A stretch of 16,557 bases of DNA from Firmicutes bacterium UBA2296 (GTDB lineage: Bacteria; Bacillota; UBA994), in NCBI GenBank assembly GCA_002345475.1, contig DDWC01000020.1, positions 1 to 16,557 on the forward strand, in the 5' to 3' direction. The translations under genes and the position numbers were made by a program. The notes beneath the pieces are model-generated. The model was not told the DNA's origin. It saw only the letters and a program-made list of their open reading frames with translations, and did no database searches. Position 1 is the stretch's first letter. Each line of letters starts with the position of its first letter. Positions 1-7,525 of the stretch are shown here, in pieces.

Positions 1-176
1 CGGTTCGCCAAACCATGGACCTGCTGCAGCACGTTGCGGACCGGGGAGCTACCAAGATTTTCTTTATCCATCTGAACCACAGCAATCCCCTGTTGGACAG
101 GCTGTCTGACGCTTACCGCGAAGTGGTTGCCCGCGGCTTCAACGTCGCCGAGGAACTTATGGAAGTCCCCCTGTAA
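1..176 (+). CDS. MBL-fold metallo-hydrolase, C-terminal fragment
   Basis: The frame is open from the window edge and ends at TAA 174-176, giving about 57 residues of the C-terminus. The segment FFIHLNHSNPLL followed by a Gly-Phe-Asn-Val-Ala-Glu-Glu stretch and a short acidic end matches the last strands of PqqB-like metallo-beta-lactamase-fold hydrolases, where the His of HLNH is normally a metal-site residue. The domain body lies outside the window, so substrate and exact subfamily cannot be told. The ABC-F gene starts 40 bases downstream with no visible terminator between, so co-transcription is possible. The assignment rests on a short motif only. Confidence 0.6.
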   Translation, partial: VRQTMDLLQHVADRGATKIFFIHLNHSNPLLDRLSDAYREVVARGFNVAEELMEVPL

Positions 177-216
177 TAGGGCTGCTGCTACCGAACACAC
201 GAAAGGGGTGACCGGC

Positions 217-2067
217 ATGGCCACACTGATGCGATTTAGCGGACTTGGCAAAAGCTTTGGCAGCCGCACCCTTTTCGCAGGAATCTCCGGCGCGATTCAG
301 GAGGGACAGATTATTGGTCTGGTCGGCGACAACGGCTCGGGCAAGACCACACTCATGCGTATTCTCTGTGGCCTTGTAGAACCCAGTGAGGGATCAGTGG
401 AGTCACCCGGGCCGGGACCGATTCTGTCATACCTGCCCCAGCAGCTCGACGCCGGGCCACAACTTGTAGAGGATTACGTCGGTAGTGGCGCAGGGAGCTT
501 ATGGGGGTTGCGCCGACAGCTTGACAACCTGGAACAGAACATGGCAGCGGAGAGCGGCACGTGTTTAGACGAGGCGCTGGCGCTCTACGGCGAGAAACTA
601 AACCTGTTTGAGTCTCTGGGTGGTTACGAATTATCTGCCCGTGTGCAGCGTGCTCTGGAGAGCGTCAGCTTACCGCAACTGCTGTGGATGTCACCACTGG
701 ACGCTCTCAGCGGAGGCCAGAAGACGCGGGTTGCCCTGGCGCGGGCCATGCTCGGTAATCCCGATGTGCTGCTATTAGACGAGCCCACCAATTACCTGGA
801 CTTCTCCGGTCTGGACTGGCTGGAAGGTTGGCTACTTGCCTCGCGGCGAACAGTAGTCATCGTCTCTCACGACCGTTACTTCTTGGACCGGGTCGCCACT
901 CATATATGGGACCTGGAATTTAGCCGCCTCACTCAGTACACTGGCAATTTCAGCTCGTACCGGAACCAGAAGGAGACGTCCGAAAACGAACAGCGTGAGG
1001 CTTATGCGAGACACCGAGCCGAGGAGAAGAGGCTGAAGGAACTGGCCGCGAGGCAGATGCAGTGGTATGCAGCCGCACACAAGGAGGCCGGGCAGGACGA
1101 CTACCTGCGTGGCCGGGCCAAGAAGGTAGCTAAGCGTGCCAAGGGGATTATCAGCCGCTTAGAGCAGCATCAGGATGACGGCGTGGCTAAACCTCAGCAC
1201 AGGGCCGGAGTCTATATGCGATTTGCTTCGCCGGAAAACCTCGGTGATACGCTCATGTCAGCAGAAAGGCTCTATTTCGGCTACGGCGAGGTCTCGGTAT
1301 TGCGCGGGGTTGACTTTAGCCTGCGTGGCGGCGAAAGGGTTGCAGTAATAGGCGACAACGGTAGTGGCAAGACCACTTTGCTTAAACTGCTGATGGGGCA
1401 ACTGACTCCTTCAGCAGGCCGGCTTGCCCACTGCGACTTGCGCGACGTCGGATACTTTTCGCAAGAGAGAGCTGATCTAGACTTGAGCCGTACTCCGCTT
1501 GAGGAGCTTATGGTAACCACGGGACTGGACAGGGCCGCTGCCTGGCTTCTGCTAGGCAGGCTGGGGTTTCGCGGTAACGAGGCGCTTAAGCGACTAGCCA
1601 TCTGCTCGTTGGGTGAAAGGGCCAAGGTAAGTATGGCCAGGCTCTTGACGGGCAAATACCGTGTGCTGGTGTTGGATGAGCCGACCAACCATCTGGACAT
1701 ACGCTCTCGGGAGACAATGGAAGAGGCTCTCAGCGAGTTTATGGGAGCCATTGTGCTGGTATCCCACGACCGCTACTTTATGGACAGCATCGTGAATCAG
1801 GTTTATCACCTTACTGACGGGAAGCTAGTGCGCTACCTTGGCAACTACAGTTATTTCGCCGCAAAGCAGGGCGTACAGCAAGGGGACGAGGTCCGGCGCG
1901 AGCAGGCACTTGTATTATCCACAAGGCTGGCTGATCTGGCATCACGGCTATCGGCATCCACAGTCGGCACCGACGCACACGCTGCGCTTGAAAAAGAGTA
2001 CGGCGACACCGCAGCCAGGCTTAATGCGCTGTTGCGCCACCAGCCCGACGAACCGCCTGCATGCTAA
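217..2067 (+). CDS. ABC-F family ATP-binding protein (ribosomal-protection-like)
   Basis: This is a soluble protein of 616 residues with two ATP-binding cassettes and no membrane segments, as in ABC-F proteins that act on the ribosome. NBD1 has Walker A GDNGSGKTT (about 37-45), signature LSGGQ (164-168) and Walker B with Asp188-Glu189. NBD2 has a second GDNGSGKTT (379-387), a degenerate signature SLGER (from 464) and Walker B with Asp487-Glu488. Between them (about 230-330) lies a charged helical linker rich in Arg, Lys and Glu, which in this family reaches into the ribosome. ATG 217 is chosen because GAAAGGGGTG sits just upstream; the frame is open 30 codons further but without a good site. 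The next genes are a TipA-type regulator and an MFS exporter, which supports a role in resistance to ribosome-targeting drugs, but a housekeeping ABC-F role cannot be excluded. Confidence 0.88.
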   Translation: MATLMRFSGLGKSFGSRTLFAGISGAIQEGQIIGLVGDNGSGKTTLMRILCGLVEPSEGSVESPGPGPILSYLPQQLDAGPQLVEDYVGSGAGSLWGLRRQLDNLEQNMAAESGTCLDEALALYGEKLNLFESLGGYELSARVQRALESVSLPQLLWMSPLDALSGGQKTRVALARAMLGNPDVLLLDEPTNYLDFSGLDWLEGWLLASRRTVVIVSHDRYFLDRVATHIWDLEFSRLTQYTGNFSSYRNQKETSENEQREAYARHRAEEKRLKELAARQMQWYAAAHKEAGQDDYLRGRAKKVAKRAKGIISRLEQHQDDGVAKPQHRAGVYMRFASPENLGDTLMSAERLYFGYGEVSVLRGVDFSLRGGERVAVIGDNGSGKTTLLKLLMGQLTPSAGRLAHCDLRDVGYFSQERADLDLSRTPLEELMVTTGLDRAAAWLLLGRLGFRGNEALKRLAICSLGERAKVSMARLLTGKYRVLVLDEPTNHLDIRSRETMEEALSEFMGAIVLVSHDRYFMDSIVNQVYHLTDGKLVRYLGNYSYFAAKQGVQQGDEVRREQALVLSTRLADLASRLSASTVGTDAHAALEKEYGDTAARLNALLRHQPDEPPAC

Positions 2068-2082
2068 GTCGCAGACAAACAG

Positions 2083-2138
2083 AAGGACGGTTTCTTTGCT
2101 CCGCTGAATGAAGAGCAAAAAAGACCGTCCTTCTTTTT
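2083..2138 (+). terminator. Intrinsic terminator of the ABC-F gene
   Basis: A long hairpin starts 15 bases after the ABC-F stop. The outer arms AAGGACGGT and ACCGTCCTT pair perfectly, and an inner GCTC/GAGC pairs after a slightly unequal T/A-rich section. The stem is followed by CTTTTT. It separates the ABC-F gene from the regulator downstream. Confidence 0.85.
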
Positions 2139-2150
2139 GATTGTTTAGGA

Positions 2151-2182
2151 CTTTACATTAACGTTACGTCAAGGTGTATAGT
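2151..2182 (+). promoter_or_regulatory. MerR-type promoter and operator of the TipA-like regulator
   Basis: A -35 like TTTACA (2152-2157) and a -10 TATAGT (2177-2182) are 19 bp apart, the stretched spacing expected of promoters activated by MerR-family proteins. An imperfect inverted repeat spans 2151-2173, with 7 of 11 positions symmetrical and the 8-bp palindrome TAACGTTA (2159-2166) at its centre. The SD and GTG start of the regulator follow within 25 bases of the -10. Autoregulation is inferred from family behaviour. Confidence 0.6.
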
Positions 2183-2203
2183 GACAGCAGAGGAGGTGTA
2201 GCC

Positions 2204-2968
2204 GTGGAGTACACTATTAACAAGCTGGCTCAACTGGCCGGCGTCAGCACAAGAACCCTGCGCTATTACGACAAACTGGGCCTGCTGCGTCCCGCCAGGA
2301 TCAGCTCGTCGGGATACCGCATCTACGGACCCAGAGAAGTGGATCGCCTGCAGCAGATCATGCTTTACCGAGAGCTTGATCTTAGCCTGGACGATATAGA
2401 CAAGATTCTGAAGTCATCCGGATTTGATGCGGCGCGGGCTTTGCACCAGCACCTGTCCTGCCTGCACCAGCGACGCAGAGAGCTCGACCTCCTGATCGAA
2501 ACGGTTATGAACACAATAGCAGAGAAAGAAGGAAAGATAGTCATGAGCGATAAAGAGAAATTCGAAGGCTTTAAGAACAAGCTAATACAGGATAACGAAG
2601 CGCAGTACGGCGGCGAAGCTCGCCATCGCTGGGGTGACCATGCGATCAACGGGTCAAACGCCAAGATTCGGGGCATGAGCATTGCAGACCAGGAGCGGCT
2701 TAATGCTCTTACAGCTGAGCTCTACAGTACCCTGCGCCAGGCCTTCGCCACAGGGGACCCCGCGAGTGGGCTTGGCCAGGAGGCAGCCCGTCTGCACAAG
2801 GAGTGGCTGTGCTTTTTTTGGCATGAATACAATCCCGATGCGCATCGAAGCCTTGCTGAAATGTATGTAGATGATCCCCGCTTCACAGCACACTACGACA
2901 AGGCGCAACCCGGCACGGCGGTCTTCCTGAGAGACGCTATTCGCATCTTCACCTGCACCAAAAAGTAG
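2204..2968 (+). CDS. MerR-family regulator with TipAS ligand-binding domain
   Basis: The protein has 254 residues from GTG 2204, chosen because AGAGGAGGT lies just upstream; a longer frame from 2174 would start inside the -10 region. Residues 1-70 form a MerR winged helix-turn-helix (VSTRTLRYYDKLGLL is the diagnostic stretch), followed by a linker helix at about 78-112 that dimerises in this family. Residues about 118-252 match the TipAS domain, including WLCFFW near residues 191-196. TipAS domains bind peptide antibiotics and other hydrophobic drugs, and TipA, Mta and SkgA are relatives. The protein probably activates its own promoter and perhaps the MFS exporter next to it; the actual inducer cannot be read from sequence. 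Confidence 0.9.
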   Translation: MEYTINKLAQLAGVSTRTLRYYDKLGLLRPARISSSGYRIYGPREVDRLQQIMLYRELDLSLDDIDKILKSSGFDAARALHQHLSCLHQRRRELDLLIETVMNTIAEKEGKIVMSDKEKFEGFKNKLIQDNEAQYGGEARHRWGDHAINGSNAKIRGMSIADQERLNALTAELYSTLRQAFATGDPASGLGQEAARLHKEWLCFFWHEYNPDAHRSLAEMYVDDPRFTAHYDKAQPGTAVFLRDAIRIFTCTKK

Positions 2969-2995
2969 TCTCCGCCGACAAGTTCACTGGTCGTA

Positions 2996-3026
2996 AATAA
3001 AGAGCCCTAAGCGGGCTCTTTATTTT
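2996..3026 (+). terminator. Intrinsic terminator after the TipA-like gene
   Basis: A perfect 12-bp stem (2996-3007 with 3013-3024) carries a 5-base loop and runs into TTATTTTATT. It lies 27 bases after the regulator stop, so the exporter downstream is probably read mainly from its own promoter. Confidence 0.9.
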
Positions 3027-3039
3027 ATTCATTTTTATA

Positions 3040-3069
3040 TTGACATTGCAAAGCTATTTAGTCAATAAT
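3040..3069 (+). promoter_or_regulatory. Promoter of the MFS exporter
   Basis: A consensus -35 TTGACA (3040-3045) is followed after 18 bp by the -10 candidate AATAAT (3064-3069), in an AT-rich stretch. The exporter ATG is at 3127. The -35 overlaps the left arm of an inverted repeat whose right arm lies just before the ribosome binding site. Confidence 0.55.
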
Positions 3070-3111
3070 ATAGATGCTGATTAATTATTAATAGACCATG
3101 TCTTTGCAATG
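3044..3111. repeat. 10-bp inverted repeat around the exporter promoter
   Basis: CATTGCAAAG (3044-3053) and its exact reverse complement CTTTGCAATG (3102-3111) are separated by 48 bases. The left arm overlaps the -35 and spacer; the right arm ends two bases before the AAGGGGG Shine-Dalgarno. Because the left arm would not be transcribed from the proposed promoter, two operator half-sites are more likely than an RNA stem. Confidence 0.5.
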
Positions 3112-3126
3112 CTAAGGGGGATAGCT

Positions 3127-4383
3127 ATGAAGAATAGGTTATTTACTAAAGACTTCACTTTGCTGTGGCTTGGCAAGTCAGTGTCGCAACTGGGCGATGG
3201 AGCCGGCTTCATCGGGCTCATGTGGTGGGTCAACCAGACAGGTTCCGCAACAGCATTGGGGCTGATGGCGGCCGTGTCTTCGCTGGTTCGGGTTGGATTA
3301 TCGCCATTTTCAGGGGCGCTGGCCGACAGGATCAGCAAGAAGAGCATTATTGTATTAATGGACATTTGTCGCGGCCTCGTCTACCTGGCAATGGGCTATC
3401 TGGCCTGGGTCGGCCAGCTGAGCCTTTTCCATGTAATTGCGCTGTCAGCCGTAAACACGGTCTTTTCGGTCTTCTTCGGCCCAGCTATCAGTTCTTCCAT
3501 ACCGTTAATCGTCGCGCCTGACAACCTGCCAAGAGCCAACTCCTTTATGCAGATGACCGGCACCATCGTCCAGATTGTGAGTTATAGCGCCGGCGGCGTG
3601 CTGGTTGCCTTCATCGGAGTGCCCCTTCTGTTGCTTGTCAACGGTCTCTCCTTCCTCCTTTCCGCGATATCCGAAGCTTTTATCTTCATTCCGACAGTGG
3701 CCTCTGCGGCCAGCAGGCAAGGACAGAAGTTCCTGGCTAACATTAAGGAAGGCTTTGCCTATGTCAAAGAGCATCGGGTCCTCCTGGACATTATGAAGAC
3801 GGCGGCAGTCATAAACTTTATCGGCGCCCCGCTGTTCATTCTGTTGCCAAAGTTCGTCAACGAGCATATGCAGGCGTCCGCAGAAATGTATGGATATCTC
3901 CTGGCCTGTATGGCGGCCGGCACACTGGTGGCCAGCCTGCTGATCGCCTTTACCAAGGTGGTACAGCGCAACGTGTGGATCGTCATGTACGGCATTACTA
4001 TCCAGGGTATGCTCTATATTGCTTTCACCCTGCTTGCCCGTAGCACACCTGCCATTTTCCTGACGGTGTTCTTTATCTCTGGCATAGTTAACGGCATAGT
4101 CAACATCTACTTCGGGTCGCTGCTACAACGCATGATTGCCAGGGAGCACATGGGCAAGGTATTCGGCCTGCTTGACTCCATGAGCGGAGCTCTGCAGCCT
4201 CTGTCACAGGGCATGACCGGGGTGCTGGGCGATCAAATTGCAGCGGGGGTCGTGTACATTGGCGCAGGCATGCTGGGCGTTGCCACCGGGGTGAAGTTTT
4301 CTCTGATACCTAACCTGAGGACCTGGCTGAGCCCCGAAGAGAAGACCCCTGCTGTAGCCCCCGCAGTGGCCGCTGACCACTAA
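3127..4383 (+). CDS. MFS transporter, drug efflux type
   Basis: The protein has 418 residues and about twelve hydrophobic segments, the usual size of a major facilitator. MFS motif A is visible in the loop after helix 2 as GALADRISKK (63-72). The overall pattern, with an early LWLGKSVSQLGD and a late REHMGKVFGLLDS, resembles the MFS_3/MefA-like exporters of macrolides and other lipophilic compounds. It should sit in the cytoplasmic membrane and use the proton gradient. ATG 3127 is chosen because AAGGGGG lies six bases upstream; a start at 3109 would leave no ribosome binding site. Its neighbours, an ABC-F protein and a TipAS regulator, support a drug-export role, but the substrate is unknown. 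Confidence 0.85.
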   Translation: MKNRLFTKDFTLLWLGKSVSQLGDGAGFIGLMWWVNQTGSATALGLMAAVSSLVRVGLSPFSGALADRISKKSIIVLMDICRGLVYLAMGYLAWVGQLSLFHVIALSAVNTVFSVFFGPAISSSIPLIVAPDNLPRANSFMQMTGTIVQIVSYSAGGVLVAFIGVPLLLLVNGLSFLLSAISEAFIFIPTVASAASRQGQKFLANIKEGFAYVKEHRVLLDIMKTAAVINFIGAPLFILLPKFVNEHMQASAEMYGYLLACMAAGTLVASLLIAFTKVVQRNVWIVMYGITIQGMLYIAFTLLARSTPAIFLTVFFISGIVNGIVNIYFGSLLQRMIAREHMGKVFGLLDSMSGALQPLSQGMTGVLGDQIAAGVVYIGAGMLGVATGVKFSLIPNLRTWLSPEEKTPAVAPAVAADH

Positions 4384-4419
4384 GATCCGCTCCGGCGACA
4401 CGAAAACACCAGAAAATTG

Positions 4420-4456
4420 GCCGTCCAGGACGCAGCAGCGCCCGGGACGGCTTTCT
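4420..4456. terminator. Weak bidirectional terminator candidate between convergent genes
   Basis: GCCGTCC (4420-4426) and GGACGGC (4445-4451) form a 7-bp stem with an 18-base loop, between the convergent exporter and HAAS genes. The plus-strand exit is CTTTCT. On the minus strand the stem is followed by CAATTTTCT. The T-runs are short, so the call is tentative. Confidence 0.5.
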
Positions 4457-4472
4457 ATGAGAACGGACTTAC

Positions 4473-5441
4473 TTATACGCTCTTTGTGCTCTTTGCGGCC
4501 TTAAAGAACGAGACGATGGAGTCTACCACCAGGCCTAGTCCGTAGGCAAAGACAAAGAAGCGAGGGATGATGTCCTGTAGCACCGGCATCATGTCCGGAT
4601 TCCAGATGGCTGCGCCAGGGTGGAAGACCAGTGCAACGAGTACCAGCACGCTGGCGTTGAGAACGATATTGCCCAGCGCCAGGCCCATTGTCCATTTGCC
4701 AATGTAGAGCTTGCCGACTTCTTTAAGAATAGACAGGGCGAAGAGCACATTGATTATTGGCAAAGTACTGCGCAGGATGTCCAGGCGGAACAGCGGCACC
4801 AGGTTGCTCAGCTGTCCGTCGCTAATGCTCATGGACCCGAACAGCTCGGGAGCAAAGTTGAGTATCGCAATAAACACAACGTTAAAGCCGATGTTAATCA
4901 AAGGATCGATGGGCTTGATGACCGCTGCCCTGCCCGGCAACTCCGGAAGCTTGGCCACTGACCAGGTTTCCTGCGTGGCGGCCTTGCCGGCGTCTTCACG
5001 GTTATATTCTGCAATGGCGAAGCCTCCTGTAACCCAGGCAAACACCTGTAGCAAAGCCCCAACTATGGAGCTAAAATAGCGAGTGAAGGCCGTTATCAGG
5101 CTTTCTGGCGGGTTAACTGCATAGGAGACGGCCAGCGCTACGCTGATTCCCAGAAACACCGCTCCGGCAACAATCTTCAGCACCGACACATACCTGTCGA
5201 AGTAATCAGGACCGATGAGATAGCGCCTGCTTCCCCGGTAGTTGTCGGCCAGACTTGCCGGACTGCCCAGTTCTATGAGGACCGCTTCCAACTCTGCCTT
5301 CGAGGCATCCCTATCTCCATAGCGCTCCACCAGCATGTCGGCGACCAGCCCCCGCACTTCCTTCTCTATCTCACCCCGCTGCCGCTCAGGCAGACGCCTG
5401 GTGACATCGTAAACATATCTATTAATAAGATCCACTTTCAT
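4473..5441 (-). CDS. HAAS-domain membrane protein, partner of PadR
   Basis: The protein has 322 residues. Residues 1-80 are a charged helical domain (RYVYDVTRRLPERQRGEIEKE) typical of the HAAS domain, which is found next to PadR-type regulators. After it come about six hydrophobic segments, at roughly 87-109, 122-146, 181-202, 224-240, 250-274 and 289-313, so it should be a polytopic membrane protein. The ATG lies inside the padR gene, with a 20-base overlap, and is preceded by AGGGAGA, so the two are translationally coupled. In such pairs the membrane protein is thought to sense or respond to the envelope signal linked to PadR. No transport motif was seen and no biochemical function can be assigned. 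Confidence 0.78.
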   Translation of the reverse strand: MKVDLINRYVYDVTRRLPERQRGEIEKEVRGLVADMLVERYGDRDASKAELEAVLIELGSPASLADNYRGSRRYLIGPDYFDRYVSVLKIVAGAVFLGISVALAVSYAVNPPESLITAFTRYFSSIVGALLQVFAWVTGGFAIAEYNREDAGKAATQETWSVAKLPELPGRAAVIKPIDPLINIGFNVVFIAILNFAPELFGSMSISDGQLSNLVPLFRLDILRSTLPIINVLFALSILKEVGKLYIGKWTMGLALGNIVLNASVLVLVALVFHPGAAIWNPDMMPVLQDIIPRFFVFAYGLGLVVDSIVSFFKAAKSTKSV

Positions 5442-5784
5442 GCTCTCCCTTCACCGGTGAAAATCTTTCCATGGCAGAGACTATAGCCTCCCATTCGCCG
5501 CATAGCCGTGCGTAAGCTTCGCGTCCCAACGGGCTAAGGCTGTAGTATTTGCGCGGCCGCGCCTCGTTTGTGTCCCACTCGCTTTGCAACAACCCCTGCG
5601 CCTCCAGCCTGCGCAGCAAAGGATATAGCGAACTGGCGTCAACGCTCAAGCCGCCCTCAGCCAAAACAGTAACCAGCGAGTAGCCGTATTCTGGCTTGTG
5701 AAGCTGACTGAGCACGCCCAGTATCGTTACTCCGCGGCGCAATTCCTGTAATATGCCGTCCACAACTTCGTCTGTCTTGCTCAA
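5422..5784 (-). CDS. PadR-family transcriptional repressor
   Basis: The protein has 120 residues with the PadR winged helix: an N-terminal helix, ILGVLSQLHKPEYGYSLV, then SSLYPLLRRLEAQGLLQSEW and the wing RPRKYYSLSPLGREAY. The length is normal for the short PadR subfamily. The start codon is TTG (5784-5782), supported by GGAGGTG five bases upstream; no in-frame ATG fits. PadR proteins usually repress their own operon and are released by small molecules or envelope stress. A promoter and an overlapping inverted repeat lie directly upstream, which supports autorepression. The HAAS membrane protein gene overlaps its 3' end. Confidence 0.92.
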   Translation of the reverse strand: MSKTDEVVDGILQELRRGVTILGVLSQLHKPEYGYSLVTVLAEGGLSVDASSLYPLLRRLEAQGLLQSEWDTNEARPRKYYSLSPLGREAYARLCGEWEAIVSAMERFSPVKGEHESGSY

Positions 5785-5803
5785 GAGATCACCTCCCTGA
5801 ACT

Positions 5804-5833
5804 ACTATACTGTATGTCGTACACTATAGTCAA
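5804..5833 (-). promoter_or_regulatory. padR promoter with overlapping operator
   Basis: On the minus strand a -35 TTGACT (5833-5828) and a -10 TATAGT (5809-5804) are 18 bp apart. An inverted repeat with two 12-base arms (5804-5815 and 5819-5830, 10 of 12 matching) covers the -10, the spacer and part of the -35. Its core TGTA-N5-TACA resembles PadR-family sites. A protein bound here would block RNA polymerase. Confidence 0.75.
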
Positions 5834-5899
5834 TATCATAATATATAATTTTTGATATTGTTGTAACAGGTGCGGAGAACAAGTAGAGCTTCATGCTAA

Positions 5900-5932
5900 A
5901 GCCCGGCAGACGTGGTTCTCGTCTCCCGGGCT
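5900..5932 (-). terminator. Hairpin after the GNAT gene
   Basis: AGCCCGG (5900-5906) pairs with CCGGGCT (5926-5932), and AGACG (5908-5912) pairs with CGTCT (5920-5924) inside it, leaving a 7-base loop. It lies 31 bases past the GNAT stop on the minus strand and is followed there only by TTTAG, a weak T-run. It may end the GNAT transcript before the padR promoter. Confidence 0.55.
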
Positions 5933-5963
5933 CTGTCGTAAACTCTGCGACTTCAATCGAAAG

Positions 5964-6848
5964 CTATTTTGTCGGAAGCACTACACTGGCAACATCGCAC
6001 ATGCGTGCCTCATCAACGGCTTCCAGCAATGTGAAGCCCAGGGAGTCATAAAGCTTATTTGCGCGCTGGTTTGACTGCGCTACCTCGAGCGTTACAGTGC
6101 TGTGGCCATGCTTCAGTATGAGATTGATCGCGTACTTCATGATCTCACTGCCATATCCCTGGCCGGTGAATCCTGGCGCAACCGCAATGGCGTCGATCGC
6201 CGGGCCTTCAATCCACAAATAGCCGACGGTCGCCCCGGCCTGATTCCGAAACATAAACACACCCTCGCGAAACAGCATCAACCTATGGCGGGCTGCCTTT
6301 TCATCGAAGCCAGGCGGGTAGCATAGGTGTGGGAGTATGCCATTTTCTTGTCGGAGCTGCAAGAAGGCCTCGTTAGCGAGATTAATAAAGTCCCAGAAAT
6401 GCTGTTCGGTGTATAGCTCAGCCTTTAGAACAGGCACATAGTCTATGGCATTCCCTGGATAACCCAGACAGTCTGCACTGACCAGATGCTTAAAGCCCCT
6501 GCGCGCAAAAAACCCGGCTGCATCCCCCGTATCGCTCCTGTAACTGGTAGCAATAAATTCTGGCGGATCGGCGACAATGTCCGGCCACAGTCTTCGCCAC
6601 AATGCTCCGCCAATGCCCCTGTGCCTGAAGGGTGGGGCCGTATAGACCCAGGCACTGACCTTAGTCCCGGTGGGCGAAACGCGCTTGGCTGTTCGTGCAG
6701 CCACCCCCTGGATCAGCCCGCCGACTTCGAAGACAACGCTGTTTGCACTTAGCCTGGACAATATTAGTCCGGCGGAGAGGCTGGGGCGATCCTGCGCCAC
6801 CATTTCGCAGACTGCCGGCCAATCGGATTCCCTGCATTCGCGGATCAT
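5964..6848 (-). CDS. Tandem GNAT N-acetyltransferase
   Basis: The protein has 294 residues, about twice the size of a single GNAT domain, and carries two acetyl-CoA-binding motif A copies: RHRGIG (about 75-80) in the N-terminal half and a GQGYG-type loop (about 229-233) in the C-terminal half. The last part, with LEVAQSNQRANKLYDSLGF, is a canonical GNAT C-terminus. GNAT enzymes move an acetyl group from acetyl-CoA to amines, including aminoglycosides, peptides and metabolites; the acceptor is unknown. ATG 6848 is preferred because GGGGAGGTG stands seven bases upstream; an ATG at 6866 lies in that very site. The gene follows the P-loop kinase-like gene by 29 bases and is probably co-transcribed with it. 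Confidence 0.85.
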   Translation of the reverse strand: MIRECRESDWPAVCEMVAQDRPSLSAGLILSRLSANSVVFEVGGLIQGVAARTAKRVSPTGTKVSAWVYTAPPFRHRGIGGALWRRLWPDIVADPPEFIATSYRSDTGDAAGFFARRGFKHLVSADCLGYPGNAIDYVPVLKAELYTEQHFWDFINLANEAFLQLRQENGILPHLCYPPGFDEKAARHRLMLFREGVFMFRNQAGATVGYLWIEGPAIDAIAVAPGFTGQGYGSEIMKYAINLILKHGHSTVTLEVAQSNQRANKLYDSLGFTLLEAVDEARMCDVASVVLPTK

Positions 6849-6877
6849 TGTGCCGCACCTCCCCATCGCCTGTGGCG

Positions 6878-7525
6878 TTATCCCTTTAAGCCAAAATGCC
6901 GAGCCAGCAACGTTACTCTCTCGGCCACCGCAACATGGTCTGTACGTTCAAACATCTGAACGCCACACTGCAGAGCCGTCTCGATCCATTGTCGCGCGCT
7001 ATGTTCCACCACATTTAGGACGTGTTCGCGCACTCGCTCTCCGTCCGGCAAGGCATTAATGGCGGCCAGAACATCCTGTTTGTCCTCCCGGGCAAAGAAA
7101 TCACGCCGCACTAGCTCCGGCCGGGCGTACATAAAGGCAAAACGTTGGGACGGAGCAATATGTTGCAGCCACTTCGGACTAAAGCTTCCCTCAACAACCA
7201 GCGGACGCTCTCTGGACAGGCAGATAGCATCGATTATAACCATATCGAGCGCTTCCCGCAGGTTAGTGTCCAGCCCTTTGCTATATTCATCCAGAGGCTG
7301 GCAGAACCAGCTTCGTAAATCCGGGAATTGTCGGCACATGGAGGGCTGATATTCCGGACTGGCCATAGTCATGTGCTGAGCGTACATTTCGTCGGCATTG
7401 TATAGCCCCAGTTCAAACTTCTCGGCCAAGGCCCGCGCCACGGTGGTCTTTCCGGAACACGCCGTGCCCGACACCCAGTACACTTGCTCAAGCTTTGCTT
7501 TAATCACATTGTCTGCTATTTGCAC
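6878..7525 (-). CDS. P-loop kinase-like ATPase (AAA_18/shikimate-kinase-like fold)
   Basis: The protein has 215 residues. Walker A is GTACSGKTT (20-28), right after a beta-strand, as in small-molecule kinases and phosphotransferases. The later VVEGSFSPKWL stretch resembles the central strand and substrate region of such kinases, and ARPELVRRDFFARED with its Arg cluster could be a lid. The GTG at 7525 is chosen because AGGTGA sits five bases upstream; the frame opens earlier at a TTG that would overlap a TTGACA -35-like site (7573-7568). The GNAT gene follows at 29 bases, as in many antibiotic or metabolite modification pairs. The substrate is unknown, and a nucleotide or aminoglycoside-type phosphotransferase remains possible. 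Confidence 0.7.
   Translation of the reverse strand: MQIADNVIKAKLEQVYWVSGTACSGKTTVARALAEKFELGLYNADEMYAQHMTMASPEYQPSMCRQFPDLRSWFCQPLDEYSKGLDTNLREALDMVIIDAICLSRERPLVVEGSFSPKWLQHIAPSQRFAFMYARPELVRRDFFAREDKQDVLAAINALPDGERVREHVLNVVEHSARQWIETALQCGVQMFERTDHVAVAERVTLLARHFGLKG

Noticed and set aside
127..216. 30-codon extension at the ABC-F N-terminus
   Set aside because: It overlaps the end of the upstream MBL gene in another frame and has no ribosome binding site; the start at 217 has a good one.
1281..1751. 156-residue open frame opposite the ABC-F NBD2
   Set aside because: It is antisense to Walker A and Walker B of a clear ATPase, with no ribosome binding site.
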